NCBI RefSeq assembly: GCF_032164335.1
Contig: NZ_CP134152.1
Span: 2,294,001 to 2,358,000, forward strand
Direction: 5' to 3'
Length of the DNA stretch: 64,000 bases
DNA from: Winslowiella toletana
Lineage (GTDB): Bacteria > Pseudomonadota > Gammaproteobacteria > Enterobacterales > Enterobacteriaceae
This document shows, piece by piece, positions 57,434 to 64,000 of this stretch (position 1 is its first letter; each line of letters opens with the position of its first letter). The position numbers and the translations under genes were made by a program. Below the pieces are notes generated by a model. That model did no database searches and was not told the origin of the DNA. It saw nothing but the letters and a program-made list of their open reading frames with translations.

Positions 57434-57456
57434 AAAAACGCCCGGCGGGCGTTTTT
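57434..57456 (-). terminator. Intrinsic terminator after manA
   Basis: AAAAACGCCC pairs with GGGCGTTTTT around a GGC loop, giving a stem flanked by A and T runs. It is efficient on both strands in principle; it lies between manA and the ydgA start, so it ends manA. Confidence 0.88.
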
Positions 57457-57508
57457 GTTAATAGCTTGAATAATAATAGCAATTGATGCGGCTGGCGTCA
57501 GCCCAATG

Positions 57509-58681
57509 TCACAATGCGTTATACACCCGGGCAAGGCGTCCGCTGCCGCTGACGGTTGGCGACGGCTCATTGGCGGCAATAAAACAGCTTTCTCCCGGCT
57601 GTAGTACCAGTTGCTGCTGAGCAGTAGCGATGGTCGCCTCGCCATCGATACAGAACAGGATAGCTGCACTTGATTGAGAAATCGAAACTGGCGTATCACT
57701 CAGGGTATGAATCGAGAACGCAAAGTCAGCCACAGGGATCGGGAAGTTCAGCGTGTTGCCATCAACCTGAGGCTGGGTTAGCAGCTGGTGGTAGGGGCTT
57801 GGGGTAAATTTAACGTTGGCCAGCAACTCAGCGATATCAATGTATTTCGGCGTCAGTCCGGCGCGCAGCACGTTATCTGAGTTAGCCATCACCTCCAGCG
57901 CAACCCCTTGCAGATAAGCATGCGGTGTTTCGGCAAACAGAAACATCGCTTCGCCAGGTTGTAACTCAATCACGTTCAACAGCAACGGCGAAAATAAACC
58001 GTTGTCATCCGGATAGTGACTGGAGATAGATCGGATGGTTTCCCAAGGCTGACCTTGCTGACTGTTAAGTGCCGCCTTCAGTACGCCGAGCGCCCGGGAC
58101 TTGGTTTCACCTGCGGATGACAGCAAGCTGGCAAACAGCTGCGCCAGGCCTTCGCTGTCGGCGTGCTGCAAAAATTGAGCAATCGCCGGATGCGCGCCCG
58201 CGACCGGTTGCAGCAGGGAAATAATCTCATGCATTTCCCTAAAACCGTTAATCGCAAGGAACGGGGTCAGGGCATACACCAGCTCTGGCTTATGATTGGC
58301 ATCTTTATAATTGCGTTCGGCGGCGGTGAGCTCGATACCGGCGGCATTCTCTTTGGCAAAACCGGCTTCGGCTGCCGACTTGCTTGGATGAACCTGAATT
58401 GACAATGGCTGATCGGCGCAGAGAACTTTAAACAGAAAAGGCAATTCACCAAAGCGTTCAGCCACCGGTTTTCCCAGTAACTGCGCTTTATCCGCATCAA
58501 TCAGCTCACGCAGGCTGTGCTTTTCGCCATTAATTTCCACCCACGAGGGGCTTTTCGGGTGCGCGCCCATCCACATCTCTGCCATCGGTAAATGTTGCGG
58601 ATTGGCAATACCATACAGTTCAGTGAGTGCAGTTTTGCTGCCCCATGCATAGTTTTGCAGTGAATTGATCAATTTCTGCAT
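57509..58681 (-). CDS. manA: Mannose-6-phosphate isomerase
   Basis: ManA is a zinc enzyme interconverting mannose 6-phosphate and fructose 6-phosphate, linking mannose use to glycolysis and GDP-mannose supply. The 390-residue product has SIQVHPSKSAAE with zinc-binding Gln and His, KPELVYALTPF with zinc-binding Glu, and ETPHAYLQGVALEVMANSDNVLRAGL. Two ATG codons in tandem occur; the second (58681) is better spaced from AGGAA and gives the E. coli MQKLINS start. In E. coli fumA follows; here fumC is divergent and fumA is absent. Confidence 0.96.
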   Translation of the reverse strand: MQKLINSLQNYAWGSKTALTELYGIANPQHLPMAEMWMGAHPKSPSWVEINGEKHSLRELIDADKAQLLGKPVAERFGELPFLFKVLCADQPLSIQVHPSKSAAEAGFAKENAAGIELTAAERNYKDANHKPELVYALTPFLAINGFREMHEIISLLQPVAGAHPAIAQFLQHADSEGLAQLFASLLSSAGETKSRALGVLKAALNSQQGQPWETIRSISSHYPDDNGLFSPLLLNVIELQPGEAMFLFAETPHAYLQGVALEVMANSDNVLRAGLTPKYIDIAELLANVKFTPSPYHQLLTQPQVDGNTLNFPIPVADFAFSIHTLSDTPVSISQSSAAILFCIDGEATIATAQQQLVLQPGESCFIAANEPSPTVSGSGRLARVYNAL

Positions 58682-58875
58682 CATAGATTCCTGTTAAGCT
58701 CAATTTAACTCGGCACATTAAAGCAGAATCCGTAATTAAAAGAACAGCAGATGTGCAATAAGGACGATTAAGTCTCATAATGTTAAATTACGATGTGTCA
58801 GACTATCGCGCGCCCTTGTTAGCCAACCCGGATGTAAGGGCCATTAAACCAAAAGTACGTGCTAAGGAGACAGGA

Positions 58876-60273
58876 ATGCCAGCCAACCGCATTGAAAAAG
58901 ACTCAATGGGACCTATTGATGTTCCGGCTGATAAACTTTGGGGCGCCCAGACTCAGCGCTCACTTGAACACTTTCGCATTTCCACCGAAAAGATGCCGAC
59001 TGCGCTGGTACATGCGCTGGCGCTGACCAAACGGGCAGCGGCTAAAGTGAACAGTGATTTAGGCTTGCTGGCTAATGAGCGCGCTGTCGCCATTATCAAA
59101 GCGGCAGACGAAGTCCTCGACGATCAACATAGCAACGAATTCCCGCTGGCAATCTGGCAGACCGGTTCCGGTACCCAGACCAATATGAACATGAACGAAG
59201 TACTGGCAAACCGCGCAAGTGAAATTCTTGGCGGCGAGCGCGGTATGTCGCGTCTGGTTCACCCTAATGATGACGTCAACAAGAGCCAGAGCTCCAATGA
59301 CGTGTTCCCGACTGCCATGCATGTTGCAGCAGTTATCGCGGTAAGTGAGCAACTGATTCCACAGTTGAAGACGCTGAAGCAAACGCTGCAAGAGAAGGCT
59401 GAAGCTTACAAAGACATCGTTAAAATTGGCCGTACGCACCTGCAGGATGCGACGCCATTGACGCTGGGTCAGGCGATTTCTGGCTGGGTGGCTGCGCTGG
59501 AGCACAGCCTGAAACATGTTGAGCAGAGTATTCCGCATGTGGCAGAACTGGCGCTCGGCGGTACCGCAGTCGGCACTGGTCTGAACACCCATCCGGAATA
59601 TGCGGTGCGTGTCGCCAAAGAGCTGGCGGAACTGACCAAACAACCTTTCGTTACCGCGCCGAATAAGTTTGAAGCACTGGCGGCTTGTGATGCATTGGTT
59701 CACGCTCACGGCGCGCTGAAAGGTCTGGCGGCCTCGCTGATGAAGATTGCCAACGATGTGCGCTGGCTCTCTTCTGGTCCGCGTTGCGGCATCGGGGAAA
59801 TTGCTATTCCTGAGAACGAGCCAGGCAGCTCTATTATGCCAGGTAAAGTTAACCCGACGCAGTGTGAAGCATTGACCATGCTGTGCTGTCAGGTAATGGG
59901 TAACGATGTTGCCATCAATATCGGTGGCGCATCCGGTAACTTTGAACTGAACGTATACCGTCCGATGATTATTCATAACTTCCTGCAATCTGTGCGCCTG
60001 CTGGCAGACGGTATGGACAGCTTTAATCATCACTGTGCGGTTGGTATTGAGCCAAATCGCGACCGTATTACGCAGCTGCTCAATGAGTCACTGATGCTGG
60101 TTACCGCGCTGAATACCCACATTGGTTATGATAAAGCGGCTGAGATTGCCAAAAAAGCGCATAAAGAAGGGCTGACGCTGAAAGGTTCCGCTCTGAAACT
60201 GGGATATCTGACTGAAGAAGAGTTCGATGCCTGGGTTCGTCCGGAAGATATGGTTGGCAGTATGAAATCATAA
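58876..60273 (+). CDS. fumC: Class II fumarase
   Basis: FumC is the iron-independent, oxidant-resistant fumarase of the TCA cycle. At 465 residues it matches E. coli (467) and has the family signature [13 protein letters not shown], the [14 protein letters not shown] and [12 protein letters not shown] substrate-binding segments, and [12 protein letters not shown]. The start at 58876 has AAGGAG 6 bases upstream; the frame is open from 58780, but that extension is unlike the family. A strong terminator follows. The oxygen-labile fumA, its usual neighbour, is missing here. Confidence 0.97.
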   Translation: MPANRIEKDSMGPIDVPADKLWGAQTQRSLEHFRISTEKMPTALVHALALTKRAAAKVNSDLGLLANERAVAIIKAADEVLDDQHSNEFPLAIWQTGSGTQTNMNMNEVLANRASEILGGERGMSRLVHPNDDVNKSQSSNDVFPTAMHVAAVIAVSEQLIPQLKTLKQTLQEKAEAYKDIVKIGRTHLQDATPLTLGQAISGWVAALEHSLKHVEQSIPHVAELALGGTAVGTGLNTHPEYAVRVAKELAELTKQPFVTAPNKFEALAACDALVHAHGALKGLAASLMKIANDVRWLSSGPRCGIGEIAIPENEPGSSIMPGKVNPTQCEALTMLCCQVMGNDVAINIGGASGNFELNVYRPMIIHNFLQSVRLLADGMDSFNHHCAVGIEPNRDRITQLLNESLMLVTALNTHIGYDKAAEIAKKAHKEGLTLKGSALKLGYLTEEEFDAWVRPEDMVGSMKS

Positions 60274-60292
60274 TTAGTTGAATTATTTTATT

Positions 60293-60319
60293 AGGGCGAC
60301 ATTAATGTCGCCCTTTTTT
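60293..60319 (+). terminator. Intrinsic terminator of fumC
   Basis: AGGGCGACATTAATGTCGCCCT is a 22-bp perfect palindrome followed by TTTTT. A partial second copy of its right arm (TAATGTCGCCCT) occurs about 20 bases further on. Confidence 0.92.
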
Positions 60320-60509
60320 ATTTCTTTTCAAGTAATGTCGCCCTCCATTATATTAAATAAGCGCTTTTTGGTAGTGCGTGAATTTAATAAGCATACAATC
60401 TCCCCCGGTTATTGATGTTCAATCCAATCTACATTAATATGCGTCAGCGTCTTGTAATAGGGCGTGCAGGAGAAAATTTTTTTGTTAAATATAAAGGAGT
60501 TTTATTTTT

Positions 60510-61118
60510 ATGGAAAATAATAAGCGTTACATGTTTTCTTTGTGTCTGATGATGGCACCGCTATTCTCTTATGCGGCGACCACAATTGATGACTTACAAT
60601 ATATTGCAACAGGCACTGCGGGTACCCCCGTATCCGGAGACTGTACAGCAAGTTTAGATCACACCACCGGTGACCTTGGCCAGATCAACCTCAGCCAGAC
60701 GCTGCTGCTCGCGAATCCTTTTACCCTTCAGGTTAACTGTGATTCACCGCAGTTAGTAAAGTTTAAATTTGTCGATAACTCAGCGACGGTCAACCCCGAG
60801 AATGGTGCCTATGTGCTTAACGACACTGATGGCGGCGTGATCTCTAAGCTGGTTGAGTTTAAGGGTGTTACCGCTAAAGCTGATAATAACAATGTAACGC
60901 TCTACCATGATGCTTTCGACAATGGGAGTAATTTTAATCCAGTCACTTATTTAGTGAAAATAGGTGCGGTCTATTTCGGTGACCGCACCACGCCGAGAAA
61001 AGATTATCAGGTTAAAGTAGGACAGATTGCTTTCCGTAATTTAACCGACATCGTTGCTCCGGTAACAGAAAAAAATGTTATCGTAAGCGGTAACTTTATT
61101 ATTCAATACGGCTTCTGA
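60510..61118 (+). CDS. Fimbrial-subunit-like secreted protein
   Basis: A 202-residue protein with a signal peptide (about residues 1-23, cleavage after SYAA) and a mature beta-rich domain. Cys45 and Cys77, 32 residues apart, could form the disulphide typical of chaperone-usher pilins, and the C-terminal VIVSGNFIIQYGF resembles the beta-strand end of such subunits. Its sequence is unlike FimA or PapA, closer to DUF1120-type proteins. AAAGGAG precedes the start. As first gene before a chaperone and an usher, it is probably the major subunit. Confidence 0.7.
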   Translation: MENNKRYMFSLCLMMAPLFSYAATTIDDLQYIATGTAGTPVSGDCTASLDHTTGDLGQINLSQTLLLANPFTLQVNCDSPQLVKFKFVDNSATVNPENGAYVLNDTDGGVISKLVEFKGVTAKADNNNVTLYHDAFDNGSNFNPVTYLVKIGAVYFGDRTTPRKDYQVKVGQIAFRNLTDIVAPVTEKNVIVSGNFIIQYGF

Positions 61119-61188
61119 TAAATAACAATTTTAATAATAACTTCCGGCTCGGTTTTTTTATCGAGCCTTTTAAACGCCGGTAAATATC

Positions 61189-61869
61189 ATGATAATCTCA
61201 CGCTTACTTTGCCTAAGTGCATTGCTATTACCTTTATCTGCCATGAGTACTAATTTTAAACTGGAAAGTATGCAGGCGCTATTAACGCCTGACATACGTG
61301 AATTTCGTATGGAGGTGACCAATGTCGATAAAGTGCCGATGTTGTTAGTCACCAAAGTAGAAGACCAGGTTGGGGAAACCCGCTACGCCAGCCAGATAAT
61401 GGTGTTTCCGCCGGTGATCCGCATTGATGCGGGAGCGACCCAATTTATTCGTTTACGGTTAAAACAAGATGCCCCAGCATTGCCGCAGGATGTCCTGCTG
61501 CGCCTCAATCTGACCGGAGTAGGGCAGATGTCGCAGGGAAACTATCTTGGGGTGGGTCTGAGCCAGGTGATTCCCTTAGTGGTGCGTTCCGCAAGTTATG
61601 CCACAGGCTCAAGCGTCTGGAGCGATCTGCGCTGGCAACAACATACTAATCAGCTGGTGGTAACGAATACCGGAGATCGGCTGGTGCGCCTGCAACCTGC
61701 CGTGACGCTGATGCCTGCCGCAGAAAAGCTGACGTTAAGCCGCGCTTATTTACGTCCGCATGAGACACTGACACTACCGATCAGCAGCAGTAATATCAGC
61801 GATGTAAAAATCAGTCCCTTCGACAGTAAAGGCTTGCTGAGCAAGCCTGTCAGCATTACGCCACGCTGA
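61189..61869 (+). CDS. Periplasmic pilus chaperone, PapD-like
   Basis: A 226-residue chaperone that would bind pilus subunits in the periplasm by donor-strand complementation and deliver them to the usher. A signal peptide (about 1-20) is followed by an Ig-like N-terminal domain with REFRMEVTNVDKVP and FPPVIRIDAGATQFIRLRL, which correspond to the G1 strand and subunit-binding region of PapD/FimC. The second Ig-like domain begins near residue 135. It lies between the subunit and usher genes. The ribosome-binding site is weak. Confidence 0.8.
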   Translation: MIISRLLCLSALLLPLSAMSTNFKLESMQALLTPDIREFRMEVTNVDKVPMLLVTKVEDQVGETRYASQIMVFPPVIRIDAGATQFIRLRLKQDAPALPQDVLLRLNLTGVGQMSQGNYLGVGLSQVIPLVVRSASYATGSSVWSDLRWQQHTNQLVVTNTGDRLVRLQPAVTLMPAAEKLTLSRAYLRPHETLTLPISSSNISDVKISPFDSKGLLSKPVSITPR

Positions 61870-61874
61870 GATGC

Positions 61875-64000
61875 ATGATGAGAGCTTATCGGGCTATGGT
61901 GGCCGGTCTGTTAACCGTTGTGTTCATTTCACCGCTTAATATCGCTTATGCGCAAGATTTTGATATCACACAGCTACGGGCGCTCGGCTATGGTGAGGAT
62001 ATTGCGCAGTTCTTTTCGACCGGCACGCGCTTTTTACCGGGTAAGCAGTGGGTCTCACTGTCGGTAAACGGCCAGCGAGCGCAACCCCAGGAAGTTGAAT
62101 TTACCGCTGACGGTGAGCTGTGTCTGGATCGGGTGATGGCCAGCAGGCTAACGCTTAAGTCGGAATGGTTCCCGGCGCAGGGCTGCGTCAGCCTCGTTCA
62201 GCACATTCCTTTATCTACGGTCACGCTGCTACCGGCACAGGGCGGGGTACAAATAACCGTACCGCAGAGCGCGTTTACATCACAAGCGGAGGGCTTCCGC
62301 TATGGCGGTAATGGGCTAATGATGAACTACGATATTTATCATTATTCCACCCGTGGTGGTCGTTCAGCCGCCACCGATGCCAGCCAGCTGAGCGTCGAAT
62401 ACGGCGCTAACTTTTCCAACTGGGTACTGCGCAGCGTTGATGATTTCACCCATAACAGTCGCTATGGCAGTGAGACACGGCATCAACAAGCCTGGCTGGC
62501 ACGTGGGGTACCGCTGTTAGCGGCTGTTTTTCAGGCGGGTGAACTGCTTACCCAGACGCAGCGTTTTTCTGGATTGCCAATTAATGGCGTGCAGCTGGTG
62601 AGTGACAGCGCGTTGACCAGCGCGCTGAATAACAATAATACCCCGATCATTGGCAGTGCCAACGATAATGCCACCGTTGAGATCTGGCAAAATGGCAGAA
62701 TGCTCTACCGCACCCGGGTAGCGTCGGGACCATTCGCACTGAATAACGTATCGGGCCTGTCACCGCTGTCAGAGGTTGAGGTGCTGGTGCGTGAAGAGAG
62801 TGGCAGTGAAAAACGGTTTATCACCCGAGTGGATCCGCTGGCGAGTGGCCGTCTCTCGGTCGCACCTGAATATGCACTGGCCATTGGCAGCTGGCGTAAC
62901 CAGCCCGGGATGAACAGTGAAAATCATGCTGCGCCGTTATTAACCGGTGCCTGGGGGCAGGGCATCGGGCAGCGCAGCCGTGTCGACAGCTCATTGCTAA
63001 TGGCTGAAGCGGCACAGGGAAGCGCGCTGCGTTTAAGCCATAAGCCACTACCGGCATTGAATCTTGATACAGAAGTTGCACTGAGCCGTACTACCGTCAA
63101 AAGCGATAACCAGCAGAGCCATATCCAGCAGGGACAACTCTATAGCCTGGCGGGCAGTTATCAGTTTGCACCCTGGTTAAATTTCACTGCCAGTGGCAAC
63201 TGGCAATCGGCGGGTTTTTTCTCTCCTTATACGGCTTTAGTCAGTCAGCCCTATAGCCAGAGTGAAGACAGCCTCGGCTATTACCTTGCCAGTCAGCTTT
63301 CCAGTGAGGATTTTGGCTCGTTAAGCACCTGGTACTCGGCCAGCCGGGGCAATGGTATCAGTAATACTTACGGCGTCAGCTGGCGAAAAAATATTGCCCG
63401 TGCCACGTTAAATCTGAGCTGGCAACACTCTGAAAGTCAATACTGGTCTGCCGACCAGCCAAAAGGCTCTGGCCTGGTTGATCGCGACAGAATCATGCTT
63501 AACACCACCATTCCCTTTGGCAAAGCGCAGTCAATCGGCTTCAGCGCCAGTCGGGATAGTCAGACCGGTAGTCAGTCTTCGATAGTGTACGACCATCGCG
63601 TCGATGATCGGTTCGCTTACAGCCTCAGTCGCAGCAACTCCCGCAATACCAGCAATTCACGCGCGTATCTGAGGGGGAAAACTGATTTTGCACGCTACAA
63701 CCTCAGCTATCAGCAGCAGGATGAGGGGCGTAAAAATGTCACTCTCGGCACCAAGGGATCGCTGGCGCTGGCGAAGGGGCAATGGCTGGCGCACTCTCAA
63801 TCAATTGACGATACCTGGGGAGTGTTACTGGTGCCGGAACTGGCCGGAGTGAAAGTGAGTGGGGCCGGAAGCGGGCGTACCAGTAACAGTGGAAGCGTGC
63901 TGTTACCCTCGCTTTCGCCGTGGCAGGAGTCTGAAATCAGGCTGGATACGCAGAATATTCCTTTCGATGTTCAGGTTGGCAGCGTCAGGGAAAAAGTGCG
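61875..64000 (+). CDS. Outer-membrane usher of chaperone-usher pilus, 3' end outside window
   Basis: The frame from tandem ATGs at 61875/61878 is open to the end of the window (about 708 codons), so the gene is incomplete. A signal peptide ends NIAYA before QDFDITQLRALGYG. Further on are beta-barrel segments such as GSANDNATVEIWQNGRMLYRTRV, EVLVREESGSEKRF and, at the edge, IPFDVQVGSVREKV. These are typical of FimD/PapC-type ushers, which pore-form in the outer membrane and assemble the pilus. It starts 5 bases after the chaperone stop, completing a subunit-chaperone-usher order. Adhesin genes would lie beyond the window. Confidence 0.88.
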   Translation, partial: MMRAYRAMVAGLLTVVFISPLNIAYAQDFDITQLRALGYGEDIAQFFSTGTRFLPGKQWVSLSVNGQRAQPQEVEFTADGELCLDRVMASRLTLKSEWFPAQGCVSLVQHIPLSTVTLLPAQGGVQITVPQSAFTSQAEGFRYGGNGLMMNYDIYHYSTRGGRSAATDASQLSVEYGANFSNWVLRSVDDFTHNSRYGSETRHQQAWLARGVPLLAAVFQAGELLTQTQRFSGLPINGVQLVSDSALTSALNNNNTPIIGSANDNATVEIWQNGRMLYRTRVASGPFALNNVSGLSPLSEVEVLVREESGSEKRFITRVDPLASGRLSVAPEYALAIGSWRNQPGMNSENHAAPLLTGAWGQGIGQRSRVDSSLLMAEAAQGSALRLSHKPLPALNLDTEVALSRTTVKSDNQQSHIQQGQLYSLAGSYQFAPWLNFTASGNWQSAGFFSPYTALVSQPYSQSEDSLGYYLASQLSSEDFGSLSTWYSASRGNGISNTYGVSWRKNIARATLNLSWQHSESQYWSADQPKGSGLVDRDRIMLNTTIPFGKAQSIGFSASRDSQTGSQSSIVYDHRVDDRFAYSLSRSNSRNTSNSRAYLRGKTDFARYNLSYQQQDEGRKNVTLGTKGSLALAKGQWLAHSQSIDDTWGVLLVPELAGVKVSGAGSGRTSNSGSVLLPSLSPWQESEIRLDTQNIPFDVQVGSVREKV

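Noticed and set aside
59059..60033. 324-aa minus-strand frame opposite fumC
   Set aside because: It mirrors the fumC coding strand; composition is that of an antisense shadow.

Overview
The window looks like chromosome of a plant- or insect-associated member of the Enterobacterales, most likely an Erwiniaceae (Pantoea/Erwinia-like). The backbone follows the E. coli order anmK-mliC-pdxH-tyrS-pdxY ... gstA ... dtpA ... nth-rsxEGDCBA-ydgK-cnu ... ydgJ-add ... malY-malX-malI ... ydgA-manA-fumC. Protein identity to E. coli is high but incomplete, and several E. coli neighbours (betT, fumA, araD, uid genes) are not here. No rRNA, tRNA, insertion sequence, prophage or CRISPR array was seen.

Layout. 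1-4324: cell-wall recycling (anmK), lysozyme inhibitor (mliC), vitamin B6 genes (pdxH, pdxY) and tyrS. 4368-17219 is an accessory block between pdxY and gstA: a second methionine aminopeptidase overlapping a ParD-like gene; a six-gene sugar ABC import/catabolism operon of unknown substrate (isomerase, binding protein, ATPase, permease, RpiR regulator, PfkB kinase); a two-domain acyltransferase resembling OlsF ornithine-lipid synthase; a ChrR-like reductase; an MFS sugar porter; and a HAD phosphatase. 17337-25305: gstA, a short RHS-core protein with a possible His/Cys protease tail, dtpA, and the betIBA choline-to-betaine operon with a BetI-type operator.

25359-32589: the rsxABCDGE-nth electron-transfer/SoxR-reducing operon, ydgK and cnu. 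32590-46854 is a sugar block between cnu and ydgJ: ytfQRT-yjfF (galactose/galactofuranose import) behind a 700-bp gene-free leader with three GalR/GalS-like sites, then a compact L-arabinose regulon in which araBA and araFGH-araC diverge around tandem AraC half-sites. A 37-bp tandem duplication covers the araA stop codon.

46972-55790: ydgJ, add, two tandem short RHS-core proteins with cholera-toxin-like ADP-ribosyltransferase tails, and malY/malX/malI with two MalI operators and a CRP site. 55860-60273: ydgA, manA and fumC. 60510-64000: the start of a chaperone-usher fimbrial operon (subunit, chaperone, usher cut by the window edge).

The most unusual content is the family of three short RHS-core proteins at two separate loci. 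They share an N-terminal RHS core plus a hydrophobic Gly/Ala-rich segment, differ in their C-terminal effector-like domains, and have no recognisable immunity genes or nearby delivery machinery.
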